In this document: piece by piece, positions 44,550 through 51,839 of the stretch | Layout: every line of letters begins with the position of its first letter | Numbering within the stretch: the first letter of the stretch is position 1 | NCBI GenBank assembly: GCA_949300325.1 | Contig: CASGDQ010000024.1 | Location: forward strand, 62,001-126,000 | From: an uncultured Spirochaetales bacterium | GTDB taxonomy: Bacteria; Spirochaetota; Spirochaetia; Sphaerochaetales; Sphaerochaetaceae | Direction: 5' to 3' | Length of the DNA stretch: 64,000 bases | Notes under the pieces: model-generated | Database searches by the model: none | What the model was told of the DNA's origin: nothing | The model's input: only the letters and a program-made list of their open reading frames with translations | Program-made: the position numbers and the translations under genes

Positions 44550-45569
44550 TCAGTCCTTATCATCCTGCTCAAGAGAGGCCCTCTTTCTGGCAAGGTATTT
44601 CCTTTCTGCAGGGCTCTTCCTCTTCAGCTTGCTTCCGTTTGCCTTCAAGAGTATCCTATTGCGCTTGTCAGAGAGTACATAGCTGCCGACCAGGGAAACC
44701 AATATGCAGGCAAATATCAGCACAAGCCAGGCCCAGGGGCTGTCCATGCCTGGAATAGATACGTTCATGCCGAAGAAACCGGTGATGAACGTAGGGAACA
44801 TCAGCGAAAGGGAGATGATCGTGAGACGTTTCATTATGATGTTCATATTGTTGCCGATTACGGAAGCAAATGCATCCATGGTTCCGGTAAGGATATCGGA
44901 ATAGATGTTCGCCATCTGTATTGCCTGCCGGTTATCGGTGACAGCATCTTCCAGGAATTCCCGCTCCTCGTCGCTGTTCAGGTTGAAGAACGGAGTTTTC
45001 TGCAATTTTTCCAAAAGCATCTCATTTCCATTCAAGCTTGTAGTGAAATATACAAGGGACTTCTGAATCTGCAAAAGCTGGATAAGCTCGTAATTCATGA
45101 TCGATTTATGCAGCTGCTCCTCGACAAGATCCTTCTGGCGGTTGATGTATTTCAAAAGGCGGATGTAAACAAGAGCCGCCCGTCCGAGGATTGAAAGCAC
45201 AAGGCCTTCTTTGGTATCGACAGGGCATGAGCGTACGCGCCGGCGGGCAAGATCGTCGATAACCACGCTGTCTTCTTTGCAGATTGTCACTATCTTGTCT
45301 TGAAAAAGCACTATGCCCAAAGGAATGCAGGTGCGCACCAACGGGTTGTCCTCATCCTCCTCTTCGCTTGGAAGACGGCATATGATTACTGTATAGCCAT
45401 CCTCGCGCTCGATTCTGGCCTGTTCGTCCGAGTCCATGATATCGGCAAGTATCTCGCTTGAGATCATATACTCGTCGGTAAGAACGGAAATATCTTCTCT
45501 GGTGATTTCACGTACATCTACCCAAGTATAATTCTGGTTAGCTGTCAAATCGTTTCTTTTAACAATCAT
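44550..45569 (-). CDS. corA: CorA-type magnesium/divalent-metal channel
   Basis: A 339-residue CorA channel. The cytoplasmic domain occupies about 1-260; two C-terminal helices follow, the first ending in TFITGFFGMNV with the invariant GMN, the second WAWLVLIFACILVSLVGSYVL. The basic tail is intact. A short leader ORF and a hairpin lie between its promoter and ATG, suggesting control by magnesium or by leader translation. The region before the ATG is GGGGCGTGGAAC and not a classical Shine-Dalgarno. Confidence 0.94.
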   Translation of the reverse strand: MIVKRNDLTANQNYTWVDVREITREDISVLTDEYMISSEILADIMDSDEQARIEREDGYTVIICRLPSEEEDEDNPLVRTCIPLGIVLFQDKIVTICKEDSVVIDDLARRRVRSCPVDTKEGLVLSILGRAALVYIRLLKYINRQKDLVEEQLHKSIMNYELIQLLQIQKSLVYFTTSLNGNEMLLEKLQKTPFFNLNSDEEREFLEDAVTDNRQAIQMANIYSDILTGTMDAFASVIGNNMNIIMKRLTIISLSLMFPTFITGFFGMNVSIPGMDSPWAWLVLIFACILVSLVGSYVLSDKRNRILLKANGSKLKRKSPAERKYLARKRASLEQDDKD

Positions 45570-45572
45570 GTT

Positions 45573-45598
45573 CCACGCCCCAAAAACGCCGGGCGCGG
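45573..45598 (-). promoter_or_regulatory. Hairpin covering the corA ribosome-binding region
   Basis: On the minus strand CCGCGCCC (45598-45591) can pair with GGGCGTGG (45580-45573) including one G-U. The right arm lies directly before AAC-ATG of corA, so the stem would hide the start. The loop contains five T after GGCG, so a termination function is also possible. Confidence 0.45.
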
Positions 45599-45605
45599 AA
45601 AGCTC

Positions 45606-45665
45606 TCAGCGCCTGACGGAAAAAACAATTAAAGATGCAGGTAAAGGATAACTGCCGTCGTCCAT
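45606..45665 (-). CDS. corA leader peptide (mgtL/corL-like), 19 aa
   Basis: A small ORF encodes MDDGSYPLPASLIVFSVRR and ends 36 bases before corA. AAGGAG lies 11 bases before the ATG. The D-D start with nearby prolines (PLP) resembles MgtL of enterobacteria, whose acidic and proline residues destabilise ribosomes at low magnesium. Its translation would affect the hairpin at 45573-45598. Position and composition support it; expression is not shown. Confidence 0.45.
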   Translation of the reverse strand: MDDGSYPLPASLIVFSVRR

Positions 45666-45704
45666 ATCGCTGATAACTCCTTAAGATCAATCGGGAAAAC
45701 CCGA

Positions 45705-45746
45705 GCCTTTATGAGAATAACACTATTTCATGAAAAGTGAAAGAGC
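45705..45746 (-). promoter_or_regulatory. Possible corA promoter and 5' leader start
   Basis: A TTGCTC followed at 17 bases by TAGTGT on the minus strand could drive a leader of about 140 bases containing a small TCGGG/CCCGA hairpin, the leader ORF and the corA start hairpin. The -10 is poor and the assignment is tentative. Confidence 0.3.
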
Positions 45747-45794
45747 AAAACAGAAATAACAAAAAGCAATATAGGCAAGAAAGGACGTATAAGA

Positions 45795-45800
45795 TAGAAT
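45795..45800 (+). promoter_or_regulatory. -10 element of the small membrane-protein gene
   Basis: TAGAAT (45795-45800) ends 6 bases before the ATG at 45807, the same spacing as other leaderless candidates here. The -35 is not clear. Confidence 0.35.
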
Positions 45801-45806
45801 TCGATT

Positions 45807-45986
45807 ATGAAAACGATATTATCCCTGCTGGCGGCTCTTGCAACCTACATCATAGCCTTTTTCATTGTAAGCCTTTTTTATAAAGGCCAGGTGAGCTCTT
45901 TCGGGTTCTGCATTGCCGTAATCCCTGCCATAATAGTCTGGATCCAAGTGAAAAAGAGATTGCAAAACAAAAAGAAAAGTGAATAA
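45807..45986 (+). CDS. Small membrane protein (59 aa)
   Basis: A 59-residue protein with two hydrophobic helices (ILSLLAALATYIIAFFIVSLF and FCIAVIPAIIVWIQV) joined by a short YKGQVSSFG loop, and a basic C-terminus KKRLQNKKKSE. Both ends are probably cytoplasmic. I do not recognise a family. There is no Shine-Dalgarno. It lies between corA (divergent) and an outer-membrane protein gene. Confidence 0.6.
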   Translation: MKTILSLLAALATYIIAFFIVSLFYKGQVSSFGFCIAVIPAIIVWIQVKKRLQNKKKSE

Positions 45987-46043
45987 AACTTATCTGTACT
46001 TTAAGCCGTGATTATGCTATCCCTTATATATATGGAGGAAAAC

Positions 46044-46565
46044 ATGAAGAAAGCTTTAGTTATCGTTCTCATGGTATTCATGGTCGCATCCGGCATCTAT
46101 GCATCAAACGTTGATGTCAGCCTGGCTGCAGGAGCAACCACAAATTATTTCAATATGGGATTCTCTGCCGGAGATAAGAAGCAGGATTTCTCTGCAAAAG
46201 TCGGGCTCCAGGCAGATGTAGATGTATTCTTCGATTCACATAACGGTTTTTATGTCAACCTTGGATACGACATGAAAGAAAGCAATTCCATAACGATCGG
46301 CGGAGGATATGCCTACACTACGCCTGTTGACAAAATGGATTGCGTACTCACCGTTGGCCCGAAATTCATAATAAAGGGTAAGACAACGACATTTGGCGCA
46401 GATCTCGATGCAAATTTCAAATATAACATCTACAAGGGCTGTTTCCTGCGCTTCGGAGCCGGAATTGACCTTGCATTCGTAGATTTCGGAAAGAATCAAA
46501 AGACACTTGGATATTTTGAATTCAATTTCCTCGTGCCGCAGCTTGCAATCGGCTGGGATTTCTAA
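46044..46565 (+). CDS. Small outer-membrane beta-barrel protein (173 aa)
   Basis: An exported protein with signal peptide MKKALVIVLMVFMVASGIYA. The mature part alternates hydrophobic and polar residues in eight or so strands (GLQADVDVFFDSHNGFYVNLGYD, TIGGGYAYTTP, VLTVGPKFIIKGKTTTFGADLDANF) and ends VPQLAIGWDF with the aromatic C-terminal residue expected of barrels. No named family. The ATG at 46044 has GGAGG directly upstream; a start at 46008 would spoil the signal peptide. Confidence 0.8.
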   Translation: MKKALVIVLMVFMVASGIYASNVDVSLAAGATTNYFNMGFSAGDKKQDFSAKVGLQADVDVFFDSHNGFYVNLGYDMKESNSITIGGGYAYTTPVDKMDCVLTVGPKFIIKGKTTTFGADLDANFKYNIYKGCFLRFGAGIDLAFVDFGKNQKTLGYFEFNFLVPQLAIGWDF

Positions 46566-46584
46566 AAATAAATCATTCATGACG

Positions 46585-46610
46585 TGCCACCTTTGAGGTG
46601 GCATTTTTTT
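46585..46610 (+). terminator. Intrinsic terminator of the small barrel gene
   Basis: TGCCACC (46585-46591) pairs with GGTGGCA (46597-46603), followed by seven T. Confidence 0.9.
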
Positions 46611-46699
46611 GCTCTTGATATGGCAAGAGAGCGCTGGATGATCAACCAGATGAGGGCTTGATACTTAATCCTGATGATCCCCACTCTACTCTAAGTCGA

Positions 46700-46728
46700 T
46701 TGCACAGCCCTGGATCTTCTGCAATAAT
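46700..46728 (+). promoter_or_regulatory. Promoter of the HTH/desulfoferrodoxin-like gene, leaderless arrangement
   Basis: TTGCAC (46700-46705), a 17-base spacer and AATAAT (46723-46728), then 7 bases to the ATG at 46736 with no Shine-Dalgarno. Confidence 0.6.
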
Positions 46729-46735
46729 CGTTTTC

Positions 46736-47293
46736 ATGGAAAAAGAAGGTAATGAAATAAGAAAGGCGCGGCTTGAAAAAGGTTTTACACAAAGAGCGCT
46801 TGCAGAAATGATAAATGTTTCAGACAAGACCGTCTCAAAATGGGAGCGGAATCTAGGCCTGCCGGATGTTGCAACCCTGCCAAAGCTTTCACGGGTCCTT
46901 GGCATATCGATTTCCTCGATAATCGGGGAAGAAACGGAGAAAAAGATGAAAAAGACATGCTTCTATTATTGTCCCATATGCCACTCTGTGGCATCAAGCC
47001 AGGGAGAGATGGAGATATCATGCTGCGGTAAAAGATTGGTCGCCTTAAAAGAGGAAAAGGCTAAGGAAGAAGAAAAACTCATGCTGGAGGATGTGGAAGA
47101 TGAAATCCATATCACCTCAGGCTATCCTCAGACAAAGGAAGATCACATAGCCTTCATAGCATTCGTAAACGGGGAGAGAACCGAGTTGATACGGACATAT
47201 CCCGAATGGGACATATCGGTACGCATAAAGAAAAGAAGAGGATACCTGTTCTTCTTCAGAACAAACGGGAAGCTCTGCTATCAGCTGATCTGA
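46736..47293 (+). CDS. XRE-type HTH protein fused to a degenerate desulfoferrodoxin-like domain
   Basis: A 185-residue fusion. Residues 1-62 form an XRE/Cro helix-turn-helix (GNEIRKARLEKGFTQRALAEM, VSDKTVSKWERNLGLPDV). From about residue 78 it has a zinc-ribbon-like CPICHSVASSQGEMEISCCGKRL and a strand-rich tail (DHIAFIAFVNGERTELIRTYPEW) as in HTH proteins carrying a superoxide-reductase-like domain. The iron-binding histidines and the CxxH segment of true superoxide reductases are missing (RTNGKLCYQLI at the end), so any catalytic role is unlikely. It probably senses something through the Cys cluster. Confidence 0.78.
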   Translation: MEKEGNEIRKARLEKGFTQRALAEMINVSDKTVSKWERNLGLPDVATLPKLSRVLGISISSIIGEETEKKMKKTCFYYCPICHSVASSQGEMEISCCGKRLVALKEEKAKEEEKLMLEDVEDEIHITSGYPQTKEDHIAFIAFVNGERTELIRTYPEWDISVRIKKRRGYLFFFRTNGKLCYQLI

Positions 47294-47294
47294 A

Positions 47295-47525
47295 CTACCG
47301 CCTCCGCAGCCTGACAGAATAGGTGCCGCGAAACAGGCGCGATGGGATCATGTCATATTCAATTCCATCCATTTCGACAACCCTTTCTGAAATGAAAGAA
47401 TAATCGAGCCCATTTTTTGTGCAGTAGGCAGAAACGATCTTCTTCATCTTGTCCGTTCCAGGCGGGGATGAAAGAACCTCCTCCGTATCAAGCAATATAG
47501 TCTTATTAAAAATATTGAAAATCAT
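47295..47525 (-). CDS. Small hypothetical protein after pyrC (76 aa)
   Basis: A 76-residue protein, MIFNIFNKTILLDTEEVL at the start and a basic end SVRLRRR. The ATG overlaps the pyrC stop as ATGA, which supports translation by coupling; no separate ribosome site is visible. No family is recognised. It ends one base from the convergent HTH gene. Confidence 0.5.
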   Translation of the reverse strand: MIFNIFNKTILLDTEEVLSSPPGTDKMKKIVSAYCTKNGLDYSFISERVVEMDGIEYDMIPSRLFRGTYSVRLRRR

Positions 47526-48559
47526 GACCACAAGAAAGGATGGAACGGATACTCATTATCCACAAGATGGAATCTGTGCTCAATGTCCTTTGGAAGAAAC
47601 ACTGGCTCATCATCCAAGCTGAATATTTTGAGTACATTGCCACCAAAGAGAGCTTTCAGCCTGTCATCGGCAACTTTCGCATCCTTCAGCCTCTTTAATA
47701 GAAGCAGGCTTCCAGCAAACCCGGGAATGCCGCTTGCCCCGCTCTGCTTGTCAGCTATTGTATGAGGGGCATGGTCGCTCTCGACATAATCTATTTTCCC
47801 ATCCATGAGGCTGGAGAATATGAAAGCCCTGTCTTCTTCCGTCCTGAGCGGCGGATTCATCTTGAGATATCTTTCCCTATCCTTTGCATCCTGCAAAGAA
47901 AGAAGCGCATGATGGGCTGTCGCCCCCGAGGAGATCCTCATCCCCTCCTCCTTTGCTTTTTCCACTAGCTGCACGGCAGCCTTGGTTGATATATGGCATA
48001 CATGAAGATGCCCTTTGAATCCCGTCTGCTTTGCAATCCGGATTATCTGCTCGACTGCAAAGGCCTCCCCTTCTGCGGGACGCGCAAAGGAATGCGTGGA
48101 ATAATCTGAAGGATCGTAAAGAGAAGGCTTATTAAGCGCTTCACACTCCGCGTGGAGCGCAAGCACTCCGCTGTAGCAGCAATCAGAAAGGACCTGCATA
48201 ACCTTTCTCTGCTCATCTTCCGTAACAAGCCCCATATTCCCGGTGCTGTGGGCAAGAAACATTTTCAGCCCGATTGCAAGGGGAAACAGCTCCCCATGAA
48301 GGCGGCACATCTGCTCGACCTGGCTGCAATCGGAGGTAAGTCCAAGAAAGACATGATAGGCAACGCCGTATTTTTTGACAGAAGGCGATGCGAGAGCCAA
48401 TCGGGATATGACAGCATCCCTATCGGTAAGGCACATGCTGGTATTAGGCATATCAAACACACGGGTTATGCCGGCAAGATGTGCGGCATACAGCCCGTGT
48501 GCTACAGTTTCTTTATCCTTCTGCGCCCAATCACGCAGATGCACATGAGGATCTATCAC
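47522..48559 (-). CDS. pyrC: Dihydroorotase
   Basis: A 345-residue zinc amidohydrolase closing carbamoyl-aspartate to dihydroorotate. The N-terminus IDPHVHLRD holds the first zinc ligands; DMPNTSMCLTD, the carboxylated-Lys region GLKMFLAHSTG, LALHAECEAL, LHVCHISTK and the catalytic Asp in YVESDHAPHT follow. It is a short type without the N-terminal strand domain. The GTG start follows directly on the pyrDK stop with GGAG 6-7 bases upstream. Confidence 0.94.
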   Translation of the reverse strand: MIDPHVHLRDWAQKDKETVAHGLYAAHLAGITRVFDMPNTSMCLTDRDAVISRLALASPSVKKYGVAYHVFLGLTSDCSQVEQMCRLHGELFPLAIGLKMFLAHSTGNMGLVTEDEQRKVMQVLSDCCYSGVLALHAECEALNKPSLYDPSDYSTHSFARPAEGEAFAVEQIIRIAKQTGFKGHLHVCHISTKAAVQLVEKAKEEGMRISSGATAHHALLSLQDAKDRERYLKMNPPLRTEEDRAFIFSSLMDGKIDYVESDHAPHTIADKQSGASGIPGFAGSLLLLKRLKDAKVADDRLKALFGGNVLKIFSLDDEPVFLPKDIEHRFHLVDNEYPFHPFLWS

Positions 48560-50239
48560 TTACAACTCCACACGGTTATCGAGGATATAGCGCCACGTAA
48601 CGAAGGTGCCCTCTTTGCAGGAAAGATGATTTCCACATACACATTCCCCGCATAGTCCCACCCCGCACATAGTCATCTTCTCAAGCGAAATATAGATCCT
48701 GTCAGCCGGAAGCCCGAATGACATGAACATCTCAGCCGCTTTCCTCATCATTACGGAAGGTCCTACCACATAGGCTGCGGCATCGCCTTCCACATCAGAG
48801 GCGCTGTAGCTTTCAAGAACCCTTCCAGGCTTCCCATCATCTGCTACAATGCGGTAGGCTCCATATTTTTCCAAATCCTTTTGCATAAGCCCATTTCCAT
48901 CATCAGGCAGTTTGGGCAGACCTAGACGTATATCAAGAAGAGTGTCCTCAGCATGAAGCTTTTCTGCAAGAAGATTCAAAACAACCACGCCGGTTCCCCC
49001 TCCCAAAAGAAGGGCTTTTTTTGTATGGATGTTCTCAACACCTTTGCCGCATAGGCCGCGGGTGTAGATGATATCCCCCTCTTCAAGCCCTGCAGCAGCT
49101 TCAGTGAACGGCCCCCTGATTTTTATTATGAAAGTCAAAGGATCATTCTTTGCGACGCTGAAAGGCCTTTCTCCGACATTTGGAATCCAAAGGAAACTGA
49201 ACTCTCCAGCCTTGCATGAGCTCTTTCCATCAAGGGTGAGGATCACAGTATCCTCATCATACATCTTCTTTGAGAGCACAATATGGCGCTCATACTCCAG
49301 ATTGTCATGACGCAAGCTGAGAAGGTCCTCGACACTCCCGCCGTTTTTTATCCTAGAAAAATACAAGGCCCAGTCTTTCGGCTCGACACGTGAAAGCGCA
49401 GAACCGATACCGACGCTGTCGGCGCCGGCCTCCAAAAGAGATCTGGCATCAGAGCTCGAGACGACCCCGCCCATTCCGAGTATGATGGGCTCATCGCCTA
49501 TCCTCTCACGGATGCTCCTTACAGCATCGAGCGCGATATCGAAAACCCATGCGCCGCTCGCACCGCCTTTTCCTCCAAGCTTATTGAATAGAATCGGATG
49601 CCCATCCTTAAAATACTCTCTGGGCCCGACCGTGTTGATCGCGGCAATGCCGTCAGCCCCGCTTTCAATTGCAGCCTCCGCTATTTCGGCAATATCTGGA
49701 ACATTCGGGGTAAGCTTGATGATCAAAAGCGCCTTGCGCTCAGGATAAGCTTCACAGATCGCTTTAACAAAAGCCCTTACTGTTTCTTTGTCGCTGCCGA
49801 TTGAGGCGCCATATCCTTTTGCAGCATGAGGACAGGAGAAATTAAGCTCCAAAAGATCTGCAACAGGATCGAATTTCTTTACAAGGGTTATGAAACCCTC
49901 TTCATCATTTGCAGAAAGGGATACGTTCAAAAGGGCCCGCATACCCTCTTTGCGAAGCTCTTCAAGCTCAGGATAAGCCTTATCCATCCCTGGATTGCGC
50001 AAGCCTACGGAGTTACCGAAATCACCAAGAGACGGGCTGGTGATTACAGGAGGCGTGTTGCCGGGATTCGCCTTGACCTGGAAGCTTTTCGTGGTAATGA
50101 TGTCCACAGCCTCGATATCCCTGTCAAAGAGCCTCACAAGCTCTATCTTGGTGCTTGCCACACCGGAAACGGTGGACAATACCATCCTTTTTCTCAGATG
50201 GTTGTGATATAAAAGCTCATATGCCCTTCCTGATTTCAA
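48560..50239 (-). CDS. Dihydroorotate dehydrogenase fused to its electron-transfer subunit (PyrD-PyrK)
   Basis: A 559-residue fusion of the class 1B dihydroorotate dehydrogenase catalytic subunit and its FAD/[2Fe-2S] partner. Residues 1-320 form the TIM barrel with NSVGLRNPGMD, LNFSCPHAAKG, KLTPNVPDIAEIA and GMGGVVSSSDARSLLEAGADSVGIGSAL. Residues 330-559 are PyrK-like, with RPFSVAKNDP (FAD), LLLGGGTGVVVLNLLAE (nucleotide) and C-terminal cysteines CGVGLCGECVCGNHLSC for the cluster. The two are normally separate genes. The TTG start at 50239 is supported by GGAGG 7 bases upstream and overlaps the pyrF stop as TTGA. Confidence 0.92.
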   Translation of the reverse strand: MKSGRAYELLYHNHLRKRMVLSTVSGVASTKIELVRLFDRDIEAVDIITTKSFQVKANPGNTPPVITSPSLGDFGNSVGLRNPGMDKAYPELEELRKEGMRALLNVSLSANDEEGFITLVKKFDPVADLLELNFSCPHAAKGYGASIGSDKETVRAFVKAICEAYPERKALLIIKLTPNVPDIAEIAEAAIESGADGIAAINTVGPREYFKDGHPILFNKLGGKGGASGAWVFDIALDAVRSIRERIGDEPIILGMGGVVSSSDARSLLEAGADSVGIGSALSRVEPKDWALYFSRIKNGGSVEDLLSLRHDNLEYERHIVLSKKMYDEDTVILTLDGKSSCKAGEFSFLWIPNVGERPFSVAKNDPLTFIIKIRGPFTEAAAGLEEGDIIYTRGLCGKGVENIHTKKALLLGGGTGVVVLNLLAEKLHAEDTLLDIRLGLPKLPDDGNGLMQKDLEKYGAYRIVADDGKPGRVLESYSASDVEGDAAAYVVGPSVMMRKAAEMFMSFGLPADRIYISLEKMTMCGVGLCGECVCGNHLSCKEGTFVTWRYILDNRVEL

Positions 50240-51117
50240 ATCCCAGCCTCCGAAATAAGTTTTTCAAGCCCGAAGAGGCAGGAAGATGTCCAGTCCTTTG
50301 GGGCTGGAGCTTTTTTCCATGGATGAGTAAGCCCGCTAGAGGAATTGATCCTGGCAATAGACACATCATAAGAAGCCCTTCTGAGCGCTGCCATGACTTC
50401 CTCTGCGCTTCCACCCTGGCTTCCGACACCTGGAATCAGCATCGCAATGTTTTTTCCAGCAAAATACCCAGCAATATCTTCAAGCTCCTTCATGTTTGTG
50501 GCCCCTACCACAGCTCCATAGCCGGGCTTGCCCTCGGACCACCGGACAATCGTATGGGCAACTGCCATATAAAGGGGATAAGTCTCCTTTTCGTCGACAC
50601 TGTCAAGCATCAGGCGGTTCTGCAGATCCGCCCCGCCCGGATTGCTGGTCCTATCCAAGACATATATTCCCTTTTCGGGAAAGGAAAAAGGACTCACGCT
50701 ATCCGTTCCCATATATGGAGAAACCGTCACAGAATCCGCATTCCAGCAAGAAAACGCCTCATTGGCATAATTAAGGCTGGATTTTGCTATATCCCCTCTT
50801 TTGCTGTCGAGAATCACAGGAATTCCGGGGAAAAAGGATTCAAGCATGTCCAAAACATGCGCCAGGGCCAGGCTGCCATCAAAACGCCCTTGCCGGGGCC
50901 GGTCAAGAATGCTGTAATAGCCGATATTCGGTTTGAATGCCGCAGGACAGAGGCCCGCCTTCTTCATCGCCTCAAAAAGATTTTCCATATACTTGCGGAT
51001 CCTTGAAAGCCCATCAAGCTCCTCATATGGAAGTACGGATAATACCGGATCAAGCCCCATGCATACGATGTTCTTCACCTTATTTGCACTTGTTGCAAGT
51101 TTGGTATTGTAATCCAT
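50236..51117 (-). CDS. pyrF: Orotidine-5'-phosphate decarboxylase, type 2
   Basis: A 293-residue enzyme making UMP from OMP. It belongs to the longer type-2 family (about 270-300 residues). It has CMGLDPVL, AAFKPNIGYYSIL, the catalytic charge network VILDSKRGDIAKSS, the flexible loop region with TVSPYMGTDSVSPF, and LIPGVGSQGG. GGAGG lies 7 bases before the ATG. It follows pyrE by 2 bases. Confidence 0.94.
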   Translation of the reverse strand: MDYNTKLATSANKVKNIVCMGLDPVLSVLPYEELDGLSRIRKYMENLFEAMKKAGLCPAAFKPNIGYYSILDRPRQGRFDGSLALAHVLDMLESFFPGIPVILDSKRGDIAKSSLNYANEAFSCWNADSVTVSPYMGTDSVSPFSFPEKGIYVLDRTSNPGGADLQNRLMLDSVDEKETYPLYMAVAHTIVRWSEGKPGYGAVVGATNMKELEDIAGYFAGKNIAMLIPGVGSQGGSAEEVMAALRRASYDVSIARINSSSGLTHPWKKAPAPKDWTSSCLFGLEKLISEAGI

Positions 51118-51119
51118 GA

Positions 51120-51815
51120 TCAGCCCTCCTTAGGAAATCCGTGATTTTCTCCCCAGCTAAACGGATCATTCCTCCACTCCTGAAGGGTCTCCGCCTCTTC
51201 TAGGCTGATATATCCGATTTCAGCAGCAATCCTTATCATCAAATCGTATGAGAGAATGGTATGGTAGCAGCAGCTGGGCTGAAGGGAAGCAAATGCATCC
51301 TCACTTGCTTTAAGACCATAAGTAAAAATTCCAAGACATGTATCCACCACCCCTCCGGTGGCTCTTATAGCCTCGACAGCCTTTATGGAAGAAGAACCTG
51401 TGCTGATGAGATCCTCGATCAAAAGCACACGTGCACCTTCATAGCTGCCGCTTCTTCCAAGTCCCTCTACCTGATGTCCTAATCCATGATCTTTAGATCC
51501 TCCACGCACATAGGAAAGCGGTTTATTAAGCCTGTCTGCAAGGCTGGTGGCATGAGGAATGCCGGCAGTGGCGGTCCCTGCGATATTATCGAACTGAAGA
51601 TTGAGAGATTCAATCATATCGGAAAAAGCATCACAGATCAGGGCTCTGTACTTTGCAGAAGCCAGAAACTGCCTGTTGTCGTTATAAATCGGCATCCTGT
51701 ATCCGCTTGCCCATTTAAAAGGATCCTTAGGGCTGAGGCGGATTGCTCCCAAATCCAAAGCAGCCTTTGCAAGCTGCGTTCCATAGTAAGTCGTAATTTC
51801 GTTGAGTGTCTTCAT
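51120..51815 (-). CDS. pyrE: Orotate phosphoribosyltransferase
   Basis: A 231-residue enzyme joining orotate to PRPP. The type I phosphoribosyltransferase motif is VLLIEDLISTGSSSIKAVEAI. YRMPIYNDNRQFLA and AGIPHATSLADRLNKPLSYVR are typical of PyrE. The ATG at 51815 has GGAG 6 bases ahead and is preferred to an ATG at 51827. Confidence 0.94.
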   Translation of the reverse strand: MKTLNEITTYYGTQLAKAALDLGAIRLSPKDPFKWASGYRMPIYNDNRQFLASAKYRALICDAFSDMIESLNLQFDNIAGTATAGIPHATSLADRLNKPLSYVRGGSKDHGLGHQVEGLGRSGSYEGARVLLIEDLISTGSSSIKAVEAIRATGGVVDTCLGIFTYGLKASEDAFASLQPSCCYHTILSYDLMIRIAAEIGYISLEEAETLQEWRNDPFSWGENHGFPKEG

Positions 51816-51839
51816 ATTGTGCTCCATTATAACAGAATA

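Noticed and set aside
45570-45760. M-box (ykoK) magnesium riboswitch before corA
   Set aside because: I could not match the conserved M-box core; a leader ORF with a masking hairpin explains the region better.
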